The notes: generated by a model from the letters alone, not told the origin. A DNA stretch of 64,000 bases from Gp6-AA40 sp035492455 (GCA_035492455.1 DATJJE010000007.1:1-64000); one strand, 5' to 3'. Numbered from the stretch's first letter, positions 16,715 to 25,869 are shown. A program made the numbers and translations.

Positions 16715-17794
16715 CTAGTTCGTGCCTTTGTAATCCATCGCGACGAGCCGCGCCTCGGCGCAATCCTTCATGATGTCGGCGAACTTCCCGAACTCGTCGA
16801 CCGTCAGCACGAACGGATTCGGGCCGTTCGGGTTGCTGCGAATCTGCTCCATCCACCCGATCTCGTCGCCGAACAGTCCCGGGTGCCCGTTGATGAGTGC
16901 CTGCACCTTCTGCTGCTTCGCGTAGTCGAGCGCCTTCTTGAAGGCATCGAGCGACGCCCGGTCGGGCGTGATGTTCGCACCCGACAGCATGAGGATGTTC
17001 ATCGACTTGCCGTGATCCTTTACAGGGATGTAGTAGGCCAGCGTGCCCGGCGTGTGGCCCGGCGTGATGCGCAGCGTGATTGTCTCGTCACCGAGCGTCA
17101 CCTTCTGGTTGTCCTGCGTGATTTCGACGTCGCGCTTCGGCAGCGGACGATTGGCTTGCGGACCGCGCGCGTTCGGGTTCGGCCGCTCGATCATGTCCCA
17201 ATCGAGCTTGCTCATCACGACCTTGGATCCGTACTTCTGCTGGAAGTACGGCGCGCCGCCAAAATGATCGAAGTGGCCGTGCCCGACGATGATGTATTTC
17301 ACGTCTGCCGGCTTCAAACCCGCTTTCACCAGCCCGGGCTCGATGATCTTCTCCGCCTCGTCAACCGTGTTGAGCGAGTCGATCAGGATGATGCCCTGAT
17401 TCGTCGTCAACGCCCACGCGCCGACCGTGTTGAAGCCAAAGAAATAAAAATTGTCGAACAGCTTGACGATGTCGACCTGGCGCTGCGGCTCGGCCGGTTG
17501 GCCGGCGTTCTGCCGCAGTACCGCCGGGCGCTGCGGGCCGAGCACGGTGCACGCTTTCTCGAAGCGTGACTGCAGCTTGGCGTCGTTGCCGGCTGCCGCT
17601 TTGGCTTTGGCGACGAGCGCCTGCGCTTCCTTCGAGTTCTTCCACTGGTCGTCGCTCGGATAGGCGTCGTTGCCCGCCGTCGTGCCGCCGACCGCGCGCC
17701 GCTGCTGCTGCGGCTGCTGCGCGTGAACCTGGATCTGGAGCGCCATGGCGGCGAGCGCCGCGACAGCCATTCCAACCGCCATTCGTTTCAGCAT
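16715..17794 (-). CDS. Secreted metallo-beta-lactamase-fold (MBL) hydrolase
   Basis: 359 residues. The ATG at 17794 is preferred since AGAGGAG lies seven bases upstream and it starts a signal peptide (to about 26); a longer frame reaching 17863 would run through a palindrome. The canonical zinc motif H172-G-H-F-D-H177 is followed by GG, and a later ITPGHTPGT block provides another ligand His. QGIILIDSLNT precedes the metal site. The fold is closest to subclass-B3-like or glyoxalase-II-like secreted hydrolases; whether it acts on beta-lactams, lactones or esters is unknown. The C-terminal half of the 649-residue protein at 27305 is its paralogue. Confidence 0.85.
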   Translation of the reverse strand: MLKRMAVGMAVAALAAMALQIQVHAQQPQQQRRAVGGTTAGNDAYPSDDQWKNSKEAQALVAKAKAAAGNDAKLQSRFEKACTVLGPQRPAVLRQNAGQPAEPQRQVDIVKLFDNFYFFGFNTVGAWALTTNQGIILIDSLNTVDEAEKIIEPGLVKAGLKPADVKYIIVGHGHFDHFGGAPYFQQKYGSKVVMSKLDWDMIERPNPNARGPQANRPLPKRDVEITQDNQKVTLGDETITLRITPGHTPGTLAYYIPVKDHGKSMNILMLSGANITPDRASLDAFKKALDYAKQQKVQALINGHPGLFGDEIGWMEQIRSNPNGPNPFVLTVDEFGKFADIMKDCAEARLVAMDYKGTN

Positions 17795-17812
17795 TGCTGT
17801 TCTCCTCTGAAC

Positions 17813-17855
17813 GGGGTCGGGACTCATTTCGATTTCCGTAATGAGTCCCGACCCC
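17813..17855. repeat. Perfect 16-bp inverted repeat between cupin and MBL genes
   Basis: Arms GGGGTCGGGACTCATT (17813-17828) and its exact complement (17840-17855) with an 11-base loop. It lies between the stop of the cupin gene and the ribosome-binding site of the MBL gene on the minus strand. There is no T-tract, so it may stabilise or attenuate transcript rather than terminate fully. Confidence 0.8.
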
Positions 17856-17859
17856 TTCT

Positions 17860-18387
17860 TCACTTGATCTTGCCGAACAACTCGCCTTTATCAATCACGT
17901 CGGCGCGCGTCGGACCGTAACCGGAAATAAGGACCCACACTTCTTCTTCATGCGCGCCGTCGTAGTGCAACCCGCCCGACGGGTGCCGCATGTAATCTCC
18001 GGGCTTGAGGCCCACCTCCTTGGCGTGGTCCCACGTCTTCGTTCCTTCGCCGGTGTACCACGTGCCCTTCAGCACGACGCAGTGGCGTTCGTCAGGATGC
18101 GTGTGCGGCCGGCTCATCGTGTTCGGTGGGAACTTGTTGATCGTGAGGTAGAACCCCGGCTTCGACGGATCGCCCTCGAGCACTGCGGTCTGCACGCCGA
18201 GCTTGTTTCCCTCGGTGGCGTTCCACTTGAACTTGTCGGCGTTGAGCCGGATGAACTCGCGCGTCGGAAACGCGCCGAACTCCGCCTGACGGCTGGCGCC
18301 CGGCGTCGCCGCCTGTTGCGCATTGACCGTAACAGCGGCCGTCACGAACGCGGCGGCCGCCCAGGTTGCCAGTGTTGAGATTTTCAT
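17860..18387 (-). CDS. Secreted cupin-domain protein
   Basis: 175 residues with a signal peptide to about 23. The cupin barrel carries motif 1 as RPHTHPDERHCVVLKGTWY (about 93-111) and motif 2 around PGDYMRHPSGGLHYDGAHEE (about 128-147), giving several His and a Glu fit for a metal site. The family includes exported cupins annotated as DUF4437-like or simply cupin. The reaction is unknown. It lies upstream of the MBL hydrolase on the same strand with an inverted repeat between them. The cupin at 24233 is a paralogue with the same V-L-K-G-T-W-Y core. Confidence 0.8.
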   Translation of the reverse strand: MKISTLATWAAAAFVTAAVTVNAQQAATPGASRQAEFGAFPTREFIRLNADKFKWNATEGNKLGVQTAVLEGDPSKPGFYLTINKFPPNTMSRPHTHPDERHCVVLKGTWYTGEGTKTWDHAKEVGLKPGDYMRHPSGGLHYDGAHEEEVWVLISGYGPTRADVIDKGELFGKIK

Positions 18388-18465
18388 GGCGCTTATTCTA
18401 GTCCCTGAATTCCTGCGATAAATGAGCCGGCTCCGCGCCTGCGGCGGCCTCGGCGTGGCAAGCTC

Positions 18466-19569
18466 TCAATCCTTAAACTCCTGCGGCCTGATGACTACCT
18501 TTATCGCGCCGTCCAGCTTCTCCCGGAAGTAGCGGAGAGCGGTCGGCAACTGGTTGAACGCGAACGTATGTGTGTGCAGCGGCGACGGGTCGAGCTTCTT
18601 CTGCGCCATGAGCGACGCGGCGCGCCGCACAGCGCCCTGCCCTTCGCCGCGAATTCCATACATATAAATGTTGTTCGTGACGACGTGTCCGATGTCCACC
18701 AGCGACGGCTTGTTGGAGAATGCGCCGAGGCATACGCGTCCGCCGCGCTTCAGCATGCGAATCGCGTCGTTGACGGCGTTGGGCGCTCCCGAGCACTCGA
18801 ACACGAGGTTCGCGCCGAGGTCGCTCGTCAGCTTCTGCACCGCCTCGACGACGTTTTCGCGTGATGCGTTGATCACCACGTCGGCGCCAACGCGCGTGCC
18901 GACCTCGAGCCGGCTGTCGACAATATCGGTGAGGATCACGGGAGCAGCGCCAAGCGCCTTGCCGACGGCAACCGCCGACAGGCCGATCGGCCCCGCCCCG
19001 GTAACGACAAGACTCTCGCCGGCAACGAGGCCGCCCAGCACATCGAGCCCGTACATCGCGGTGCCCGCCGTCACGATCAACGTCGCTACTTCGTCGCTGA
19101 GATGCGCGGGCACGCGAACCAGCGTGTTGATGTGATTGACGGCGTACTGCGCGAATCCGCCATCGGTGGTGAATCCGTTGGCGCGATGACCCTTGTTGAA
19201 TTCGCCGTAGTTTCGGCCGTAGTTCAGACACGAGGTGTACATGCCCTGACGGCAGCGCTCGCATCGCCCGCACCCGGCATGAATTTCCACGGCAACACGC
19301 TCACCGATGACAAATTCGTCGACCGTGGGCCCGAGTTCCACAATCGTGCCCATGTACTCGTGCCCGGGGGTGAAGTTCTTGTTGAACGGCGCCTCGCCTG
19401 CGACAGTCGCCGGGGGCCCGTGGCTAATTACTTCGAGATCGGTGGCGCAAATGGCCGTCGCGTCTACGCGGACCAGCACTTCGCCCACGCCGGCCGTCGG
19501 CACAGGCTTGTCGACGAGCGTCAACTCGCCTGGATCGCCCAGCACCCACGCCTTCATGGTTTTCGTCAT
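18466..19569 (-). CDS. Zinc-dependent alcohol dehydrogenase (MDR superfamily)
   Basis: 367 residues from the ATG at 19569; another in-frame ATG lies four codons on and neither has a strong ribosome-binding site. Catalytic zinc ligands fit C42 (AICATD), H69-E70 (PGHEYMG) and a downstream residue. The structural zinc lobe has four cysteines in HAGCGRCERCRQGMYTSC near 97-114. The Rossmann motif VVTGAGPIGLSAV sits near 193. It is a medium-chain NAD(P)-dependent dehydrogenase acting on an alcohol, polyol or aromatic alcohol. It is cytoplasmic and stands alone, 78 bases from the cupin gene. Confidence 0.9.
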   Translation of the reverse strand: MTKTMKAWVLGDPGELTLVDKPVPTAGVGEVLVRVDATAICATDLEVISHGPPATVAGEAPFNKNFTPGHEYMGTIVELGPTVDEFVIGERVAVEIHAGCGRCERCRQGMYTSCLNYGRNYGEFNKGHRANGFTTDGGFAQYAVNHINTLVRVPAHLSDEVATLIVTAGTAMYGLDVLGGLVAGESLVVTGAGPIGLSAVAVGKALGAAPVILTDIVDSRLEVGTRVGADVVINASRENVVEAVQKLTSDLGANLVFECSGAPNAVNDAIRMLKRGGRVCLGAFSNKPSLVDIGHVVTNNIYMYGIRGEGQGAVRRAASLMAQKKLDPSPLHTHTFAFNQLPTALRYFREKLDGAIKVVIRPQEFKD

Positions 19570-19645
19570 TTGGCGGCTTCTATCATCCGTTTTTCGTGGT
19601 CCGAAAGGCACCCCGGTACCGTTCCGGCCGGATTGCAACGGCGTA

Positions 19646-19651
19646 TATAAT
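19646..19651 (+). promoter_or_regulatory. Putative -10 box (TATAAT)
   Basis: TATAAT 47 bases before the TonB receptor ATG, inside the gap between divergent genes. A -35 match is poor at normal spacing. It is the best promoter-like signal for the receptor gene. Confidence 0.3.
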
Positions 19652-19692
19652 CTTCCGCACCAAAAATCGTGATTTTCACGAAGGAGGCACTG

Positions 19693-22600
19693 ATGAACTT
19701 CCGGCGATTGGTCCGCTTGACCGTCGCGTTGCTTGCGTTGCCCGTCCTCGCATATGCGCAGGATGCAACGATAAGCGGTACTATCAAGGACAACACCGGC
19801 GGCGTTCTTCCAGGCGTCACCGTCACCGCGACTAACGAAGCATCAGGCAATACGTTCAACAGCGTCACCGACGACCGCGGGGTTTATCGCATCCCTGTTC
19901 GTGCGGGCGTGTACAAAATCACCGCGGAACTGGCGGGCTTCACGACCATTACGCGTCCCGGTATCGAACTCCTTCTCGGCCGCCAGGTCGTCCTCGATCT
20001 GGCGTTGCAGGTCTCCACGCTCCAGGAAACGGTCACCGTAACTGGTGAAGCGCCGCTGCTCGATACGACGACGTCCACCGTCGCCACCAACATCGATCCC
20101 CGGCAGATGCAGGACATCCCGATCAACGGCCGCAACTGGATGGACCTGACGATGCTGTCCGCCGGCTCGCGCACGAACGCGTCGAGCGAGGTGCCGCAGG
20201 ATCGGCAGGGCTTCTTCCAGACCAACGTCGATGGCCAGTCGGTTACCCTCACGGTCTGCTGCGCACAGAACCAGCCCCGTTACAGCCGCGACTCGATCGC
20301 CGAGTTCCAGCTGACGACGAACCGGTTCGACGCGACACAGGGTCGCACCATGGGCATGATGGTCAACGCCATCACCAAGTCGGGAACCAACACGTTCACG
20401 GGCACCTTCGGCGGCTACTTCCGGCGGGACAACTGGAACGCCAAGGATTTCATTCAGAAGAAAGTGCTGCCCTATAAAGATACGCAGGTGAGCGGGACGT
20501 TTGGCGGCCCGATCATCAAGGACCGCATTCATTTCTTTGGTAATTACGAGTACGAGCGTAACCCGCAGACGTTCGCCTTCGGCGGTCCGACAGGTCCGTT
20601 CGGATCGTGCGGCGCCGCGTGCCCGAACATCAACCTGAATCTGAACGCGAATTACACGCTGCAGCAGGGCGGCGTGAAGGTTGACATGCAGTTCAACCCG
20701 AAGAACCGCCTGACCGGCCGCTTCAGCCACTATAAGAATCTGCAGCCGATTCAGACCGTCGGCGCGCTGGCCACAACGCACCCCTCGAATGCGACGGAGA
20801 ACAATCGATTCGTCGATCAGTACTTCGCCACGTACACGTCGGTGCTGAGCAACAACACGATCAACGAGATCAAGGGCGGCCTGGCGGCGAACTTCTACAC
20901 GCTCGAACCGGTCTCGGGCTGGGGAACGAGCGGCAGCCGTCGTCCACCTCAGACCGACAAGATTCTGTTCGACGTATTCTCCGGTCGTGAAATCCAGGGC
21001 GGCGCCCCGGGGATCACGTTCGCGGGCTATACCATCGGTTCGCCCACCAACACGCCGCAGCGCACGGGCGAGCACAACTACCAGATCCGCGACGACTTCA
21101 CCACGGCGTTCGAGCTGGGTGGACGCCACGACGTGAAGATGGGTGGCGACTTCATCAAGTACACAATGTCCCAGGGCTGGTGCAACGTCTGCGACGGTCT
21201 GTTCACGTCGGTTCAGGCTGCGCCTGCCAATCTCGAGCAGCTGCTGCCGGACTGGCGCGATGCGTCCACCTGGCAGTGGAACGCGATGTCGCCGCTGTTC
21301 CGTGACTACAACGTGACCATCGGCAACATGTCGTATTCCGTCCACCGCCAGATTTACGCGGCGTGGTACCAGGACGACTGGAAGATGGGTCAGAAGCTCA
21401 CGCTCAACATGGGCGTGCGCTACGACCTCGATCACGGCGCGCAGGGCGAGTGGGTGAAGTTCCTGCCGTGGTTGTCGGGCAAGCGTCCGACCGACAAGAA
21501 CAACGTCGCGCCGCGACTCGGTTTCGCGTATCAGCTGAACGAAAAATCCGTCATTCGCGGCGGATGGGGGATCTTCTTCACGGAGCTCGAAGACGACGCC
21601 CTGCATCAGTCGTACATCCTGACGCAGAACGCGAACATCACGCTGCCGAACAACGGACGCCCGGACTTCGGCCTCAATCCATTCGGCGGACCGAAGCCGA
21701 CGCTCGACCAGATCCTCGCGCGCCGGTGCGACATCGTCGGCCTGCCGTTCAACTCGCCGAACTGCTTCCCGCAGTCGATCCGCAACGGATCCGAGATCCC
21801 GGTCGGCGACCACCCGGTTTCCTATAGCCACATGGTGTCAATCGGCATACAGCGAGAGCTCGCGACGAACACCGGCCTCGACAGCAACTTCGTCTGGACC
21901 GGGGGCCGCGCGGAAGAACGGCGGCAGAACCTCAACAGCTCGATCAACCCGGCAACCGGCGCCAACTACACGGCGACCGGCGCGGCAACCGATCTTGCAC
22001 ACCTGCCGTTCCCGTCATGGGGTCCGATCGCCGGCGAGATCATGAACGGCCGGTCGAACTACTACGGCTGGGAGAACACGCTCACCAAGCGGTTCAGCAA
22101 TCGCTGGCAGGCGAACGCAACCTACACGCTGTCCTATTTCAAAGATGATGGCGGTATCGGCAATCTCACCGGGCCATTCCTGACGACGCTCGATCCGAAC
22201 GCGAACGTCACGACGATCCTCACGCCCTACACCGGGACGATTGCCCCGGACATGGGTCCGATGTATCAGCTCACGGCCACCGACCAGCGTCACCGCGCGA
22301 CGTTCAACGGTATCTGGGATATGGGCAAGGGCTTCCAGGTGAGCGGCGTCTACTTCTTCGGTTCCGGCGAGCGCCGCAGCACGAGCTGGGGCAGCGACCT
22401 GCGCAACACCGGCGGCGCCAACTACGGCATCCTGACGCCGGCCGGCACGACCGCGGAATCGCTGACGGCGCGACTGAATCCCGACGTGCGCGATCGCGTC
22501 GGCTCGATCAAGGGCCAGGTCTACAACGGTCAGTTCCTGCTCGACCGCGCGCAGCTGGTTGGCCAGCCGATTCATCGTGTTGACATGCGCCTGCAGAAGC

Positions 22601-22788
22601 GGATCTCGCTCGGTGGCCGCCGCAACGCCGACCTGATGGCTGAAGTGTTCAACATCTTCAACCACGCCAACTACGGGGCGTACACGACGACGTTGAGCAA
22701 CCCGGCGCAGTACGGTCTGCCGTCGCCGAACCTGGCAACGGCGTACCTGCCGCGCATCGTGCAGCTGGGATTCCATCTGGCGTTCTAA
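19693..22788 (+). CDS. TonB-dependent receptor, Oar-like, with carboxypeptidase-regulatory domain
   Basis: 1031 residues. The ATG at 19693 is fixed by AAGGAGG five bases upstream. A signal peptide (to about 23) is followed by a carboxypeptidase-regulatory domain (about 24-112: ATISGTIKDNTGGVLPGVTV, and VTDDRGVYRIP) and a plug with QDIPINGRNWMDLTMLSAGS near 147, the typical acidobacterial Oar-like block. A large barrel follows, ending VQLGFHLAF with a terminal Phe. Outer-membrane TonB-driven import is expected; the substrate is unknown. It is the second such receptor in the window. Two palindromes follow its stop. Confidence 0.9.
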   Translation: MNFRRLVRLTVALLALPVLAYAQDATISGTIKDNTGGVLPGVTVTATNEASGNTFNSVTDDRGVYRIPVRAGVYKITAELAGFTTITRPGIELLLGRQVVLDLALQVSTLQETVTVTGEAPLLDTTTSTVATNIDPRQMQDIPINGRNWMDLTMLSAGSRTNASSEVPQDRQGFFQTNVDGQSVTLTVCCAQNQPRYSRDSIAEFQLTTNRFDATQGRTMGMMVNAITKSGTNTFTGTFGGYFRRDNWNAKDFIQKKVLPYKDTQVSGTFGGPIIKDRIHFFGNYEYERNPQTFAFGGPTGPFGSCGAACPNINLNLNANYTLQQGGVKVDMQFNPKNRLTGRFSHYKNLQPIQTVGALATTHPSNATENNRFVDQYFATYTSVLSNNTINEIKGGLAANFYTLEPVSGWGTSGSRRPPQTDKILFDVFSGREIQGGAPGITFAGYTIGSPTNTPQRTGEHNYQIRDDFTTAFELGGRHDVKMGGDFIKYTMSQGWCNVCDGLFTSVQAAPANLEQLLPDWRDASTWQWNAMSPLFRDYNVTIGNMSYSVHRQIYAAWYQDDWKMGQKLTLNMGVRYDLDHGAQGEWVKFLPWLSGKRPTDKNNVAPRLGFAYQLNEKSVIRGGWGIFFTELEDDALHQSYILTQNANITLPNNGRPDFGLNPFGGPKPTLDQILARRCDIVGLPFNSPNCFPQSIRNGSEIPVGDHPVSYSHMVSIGIQRELATNTGLDSNFVWTGGRAEERRQNLNSSINPATGANYTATGAATDLAHLPFPSWGPIAGEIMNGRSNYYGWENTLTKRFSNRWQANATYTLSYFKDDGGIGNLTGPFLTTLDPNANVTTILTPYTGTIAPDMGPMYQLTATDQRHRATFNGIWDMGKGFQVSGVYFFGSGERRSTSWGSDLRNTGGANYGILTPAGTTAESLTARLNPDVRDRVGSIKGQVYNGQFLLDRAQLVGQPIHRVDMRLQKRISLGGRRNADLMAEVFNIFNHANYGAYTTTLSNPAQYGLPSPNLATAYLPRIVQLGFHLAF

Positions 22789-22801
22789 AGCTCGCGGATC
22801 T

Positions 22802-22823
22802 GCCGGGTCCGAAAGGACCCGGC
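22802..22823. repeat. REP-like palindrome, copy 1
   Basis: Stem GCCGGGTCC, loop GAAA, complementary stem. On the other strand this 22-mer is identical to the copy at 29267-29288, and the flank (CTACGCTA versus CTACCGCTA) is also shared apart from one base. It lies 13 bases after the receptor stop. Confidence 0.75.
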
Positions 22824-22850
22824 CTACGCTATCGAGTAACACCAGGGTAG

Positions 22851-22879
22851 GGCGGGTCCTTTCGGACCCGCCTTTTTTT
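22851..22879 (+). terminator. Intrinsic terminator after TonB receptor
   Basis: Stem GGCGGGTCC, loop TTTC, complementary stem, then seven T. The core GGGTCC-TTTC-GGACCC is that of the REP-like palindromes at 22802 and 29267. It terminates the receptor transcript. The T-tract ends directly at the ATG of the amidase gene, leaving no room for a ribosome-binding site. Confidence 0.75.
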
Positions 22880-24232
22880 ATGACCATCGACGAATTTGCC
22901 CGCAGGCTGCGTGCGCATGAAATCACCGCGCGCGAGATCACAGAACAATGTCTTCGACGCATCGACGACCTGCAGCCGAAGCTCAATGCGTTCATCCGCG
23001 TAATGGCAGACGAGGCGCGCAGCGCCGCTGACGCCGCGGATGGCGAGCTCGCTGCCGGGCGCGATCGCGGTCCGCTGCACGGTGTACCGATAGCGGTCAA
23101 GGACTTGATCGACATGGCGGGCGTGCCGACGACGGCTGCGTCGCGGGTGCGCGAGGGACACATGGCAGCGGCGGATGCTCCGGTCATCACGCATCTGCGG
23201 AACGCGGGCGCGGTGCTGATCGGCAAGACCAACCTCGACGAGTTCGCGTTCGGAACGACGAGCGAGAACTCGGCATTCGGGCCCGTGCGAAATCCAATAG
23301 ATTCGAGACGAACACCCGGCGGATCGAGCGGCGGATCTGCGGTCGCGGTCGCAACCGGAATGGCGCTTGCGGCCGTCGGCAGCGACACAGGGGGATCGAT
23401 CCGCATTCCAGCAGCGGCGTGCGGGATCGTCGGTCTGAAGCCGACGATCGGCGAGATTTCGACGGATTCGGTCGTGCCGCTGTCGGGAACGTTCGATCAT
23501 CTCGGCCCGTTCGCGCGGAGCGTTGAGGATGCCGCGATTGTCCATCGAGTCCTGGCGGGCAACAGCCGTGCGGATCTCGTGAGGACCGCGAAACGGGACA
23601 AGGATGGCGCGGACCTTCTCAGGTCCGCGACATTCGGCATTCCCCGCGGCTACCTTACCGATCTGCTCGACACCGACGTGCGCGCGCGATTCGATGAAGC
23701 TGTCGCCGCGCTTCGCGGCGCGGGCGCACAAGTGACGGACGTCGCCATTCCGCATGCCGAGCTGACGCCGGCGGTCTATGTCCACATCCACTCGTCGGAA
23801 GGAGCGACGTATCACGCGCAAACGCTCGATTCGCATGCCGATCGCTACACGCCAGTCGTGCGAAGGCGCCTCGAGCTTGGACGATACGTCCTGGCGCAGG
23901 ATTACGTGCGGGCGATGGAAGGACGCGAGCTGCTGCGCGGCGAAGTGGACGCCGCTCTCGACGGGGTGGACGCGTTGCTGCTGCCGACGGTGCCGATTCC
24001 AGCGCCGCTCATCGGCGCGGAGTCGGCGATGATCGCCGGTCGCGAGGAGCCGGTCCGCGCGTTGATGCTTCGGCTGACGCAGCTGTTCAACGTCACGGGC
24101 AATCCGGCCATCTCACTGCCGTGCGGTCACACGTCGCACGGCCTGCCTGTCGGCCTGCAGCTGGTCGGTCGCCGCGGTGGCACAGAGGCGCTGCTTGCCG
24201 TCGCATGCGCGTGCGAGCGGCAGCTCGCCTGA
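22880..24232 (+). CDS. Amidase signature family enzyme (GatA-like)
   Basis: 450-residue cytoplasmic amidohydrolase. The Ser-cisSer-Lys triad is visible: K74 in GVPIAVKDLID, cis-Ser in GGSSGG at about 147-152, and nucleophile S173 in GSDTGGSIRIP. The Gly/Ser-rich signature spans about 147-178. It resembles GatA and the AtzE-type biuret or carboxamide hydrolases, but no gatB or gatC is near, so a stand-alone amidase is more likely than a tRNA amidotransferase subunit. The ATG abuts a terminator T-tract with no Shine-Dalgarno sequence, so initiation may be leaderless or the true start may differ. It ends abutting the convergent cupin stop. Confidence 0.85.
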   Translation: MTIDEFARRLRAHEITAREITEQCLRRIDDLQPKLNAFIRVMADEARSAADAADGELAAGRDRGPLHGVPIAVKDLIDMAGVPTTAASRVREGHMAAADAPVITHLRNAGAVLIGKTNLDEFAFGTTSENSAFGPVRNPIDSRRTPGGSSGGSAVAVATGMALAAVGSDTGGSIRIPAAACGIVGLKPTIGEISTDSVVPLSGTFDHLGPFARSVEDAAIVHRVLAGNSRADLVRTAKRDKDGADLLRSATFGIPRGYLTDLLDTDVRARFDEAVAALRGAGAQVTDVAIPHAELTPAVYVHIHSSEGATYHAQTLDSHADRYTPVVRRRLELGRYVLAQDYVRAMEGRELLRGEVDAALDGVDALLLPTVPIPAPLIGAESAMIAGREEPVRALMLRLTQLFNVTGNPAISLPCGHTSHGLPVGLQLVGRRGGTEALLAVACACERQLA

Positions 24233-24745
24233 CTATTTCTTCGCTGCGTTCGCGGGATCGTCGGCGGGATTCACATAGCTCGTCGACGAAGGACCGTAGC
24301 CGACGATCTCGATGACCACCTGCTCCCGCGTGCGCGCGAAATGCGGCGTGTTCGCCGGTTCGGTGTACATGCTGCCGGCGGGCAGCATCTTGAGCGCCTT
24401 CTCGTCGAACGCCTTGCCGTAGCCGAAGTACCACGTGCCCTTCAGCACCGTGGCCACACGGTCGTCCTTGTGCGAGTGCGCCTGAATCGTCATGTTCGGC
24501 GCGGCGCGCAGCGCGAGCACATACAGGCCGGGCTTCGTCGGATCGCCCTTCAGGATGACGGTCTCGATGCCGCTTACGCCTGAGGTTCCGGTGCCTCCTG
24601 CAAGCGCAGACGGCCACGGGATTTCATCGAGCTTGATCGTCACAGGACCGTTGAGCCGCGCCTGCGCTCCACTAGACGTGGCCGCCGCGGCGGTGAGCAT
24701 CACAGCAAGGACGCCATACCTCGAAACAGCTGACAAAGTGCGCAT
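24233..24745 (-). CDS. Secreted cupin-domain protein
   Basis: 170 residues with a signal peptide to about 28. The cupin core has MTIQAHSHKDDRVATVLKGT near 84-103 (His pair and Asp) and LPAGSMYTEPANTPHFAR near 120-137. It is a paralogue of the cupin at 17860 (shared VLKGTWY.G.G pattern and GDP[ST]KPG[LF]Y block). Exported cupins of this type have no assigned reaction. Its TAG abuts the amidase TGA with no bases between, a tight convergent junction without a visible terminator. Confidence 0.8.
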   Translation of the reverse strand: MRTLSAVSRYGVLAVMLTAAAATSSGAQARLNGPVTIKLDEIPWPSALAGGTGTSGVSGIETVILKGDPTKPGLYVLALRAAPNMTIQAHSHKDDRVATVLKGTWYFGYGKAFDEKALKMLPAGSMYTEPANTPHFARTREQVVIEIVGYGPSSTSYVNPADDPANAAKK

Positions 24746-24756
24746 GGATAAAGCAT

Positions 24757-24762
24757 TATAAT
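24757..24762. promoter_or_regulatory. AT-rich promoter candidate (ATTATAAT) in divergent gap
   Basis: The gap between the cupin (minus) and cytochrome c (plus) genes holds an AT-rich run around ATTATAAT, which reads as a -10 hexamer on either strand. For the cupin it would place transcription start within a few bases of the ATG. No clear -35 box is seen, so the assignment is tentative. Confidence 0.25.
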
Positions 24763-24853
24763 TTTCTTTCTTTTGAACAATTTGGGCCCATCAACGTAAA
24801 TATATGAACGGTCCGGGTGCACGGACCGCAGACGAGGGTTGGAGGACGACAAG

Positions 24854-25843
24854 ATGCGCCGTAATGTTTTTGGCCCGGCAGGGGTCCGTTGCGCGTTCGC
24901 CGTGGCGGTCGCTGCGTACGCGGTCGTGGGATTGTTTTCGATTACCGGGCATGCCGGGCAGGCGCGCGCAGTTACGGCGGCAGGTTCCTATTCGGCCGCG
25001 CAGGCAGATCGTGGGAAGGCGTTGTACTCGGACCAGTGCGTCGCGTGTCACGGCGAGATGCTGGAAGGCGTGGTCGGCCCGCCGCTGACCGGTGACGACT
25101 TCCTCACCGACTTCGGCAGTCATCCGGTTGTCGACGTCATCCAGAAAATTCAGGCCACCATGCCGCAGCAGGCGCCCGGCACGCTCACGCGCGCGCAGGC
25201 AACGGATCTCGCTGCCTACATCCTCCAGGCCAACAAGTATCCCGCGGGTGCGGATCTGACCGACGCCACCGCGGCGCAGTTCACGCTGCCTGCAGGCAAG
25301 GCGGCTCCCGCCGCTGCTGCGGTCAGTCCAGCTGGTCTGCCGACGGTGACCGCGACCGCGAACCTTGCGCAGTTCATGCGCGCCGTCACGTTCCCGAACG
25401 CGAACATCATCTTCAACACACAGCTGTACGACCCGGGAAAAGAAAAGCCGAAGATGCCCATCCCCTACGACTACGTCCTTTGGGGCAAGACGGTGTACTA
25501 CGGTTGGGAAGCGGTGGATGAAGCGATTCTCGCGCTGCGCGATACGTCGCCGATGCTGCTGTTGCCCGGGCGCAAATGTCAGAACGGCCGCCCGGTGCCA
25601 ATCCAGAACGCCGACTATCAGCAGGCGGTGAAAGACCTCGTCGCCTTCACCGACGAGCTCTGGAAAGCGGCGCAAACACGTAATCAGGACACGGTGAGCG
25701 CGCTATCCGAGAAGCTGAACGACACGTGCGCGAACTGCCACAAGGTTTATCGGGATGTGTCGGCATCGGGTGGCGCGTCGACCGGTTCGCTGACCGCGGA
25801 TCGCTGCAATGCGAATCCGAAGGGCGGCGGGGTCGCACAATAA
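24854..25843 (+). CDS. Exported diheme cytochrome c
   Basis: 329 residues. The ATG at 24854 follows GGAGG by eight bases; the upstream in-frame ATG at 24839 lies before that site. An N-terminal hydrophobic signal segment (about 12-32) is followed by a class I cytochrome c domain with C62-V-A-C-H66 and a likely axial Met in QATMPQQAPGTL near 95-106. A C-terminal region (about 195-315) carries C292-A-N-C-H296 near the end of a helix, as in cytochrome c-prime-like folds. It is a periplasmic electron carrier, perhaps for nearby PQQ or molybdenum dehydrogenases. It is divergent from the cupin gene. Confidence 0.85.
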   Translation: MRRNVFGPAGVRCAFAVAVAAYAVVGLFSITGHAGQARAVTAAGSYSAAQADRGKALYSDQCVACHGEMLEGVVGPPLTGDDFLTDFGSHPVVDVIQKIQATMPQQAPGTLTRAQATDLAAYILQANKYPAGADLTDATAAQFTLPAGKAAPAAAAVSPAGLPTVTATANLAQFMRAVTFPNANIIFNTQLYDPGKEKPKMPIPYDYVLWGKTVYYGWEAVDEAILALRDTSPMLLLPGRKCQNGRPVPIQNADYQQAVKDLVAFTDELWKAAQTRNQDTVSALSEKLNDTCANCHKVYRDVSASGGASTGSLTADRCNANPKGGGVAQ

Positions 25844-25869
25844 GAACTTCCAACGACCCGAGTGCGCGC

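Noticed and set aside
16715..17794. Antibiotic-resistance beta-lactamase
   Set aside because: The MBL fold is shared by many hydrolases; nothing specific to beta-lactam binding can be seen.
19843..21831. Minus-strand open frame of 662 codons inside the TonB receptor
   Set aside because: Antisense shadow of a GC-rich gene; Arg/Val/Asp-rich product with no domain, and the sense frame is a clear receptor.
22802..22823. Transposon end
   Set aside because: It is a short palindrome without a transposase gene or target duplication; it fits a REP-like element better.
22880..24232. GatA subunit of a tRNA amidotransferase
   Set aside because: Signature fits the amidase family in general, but no gatB or gatC lies nearby and the context is accessory.
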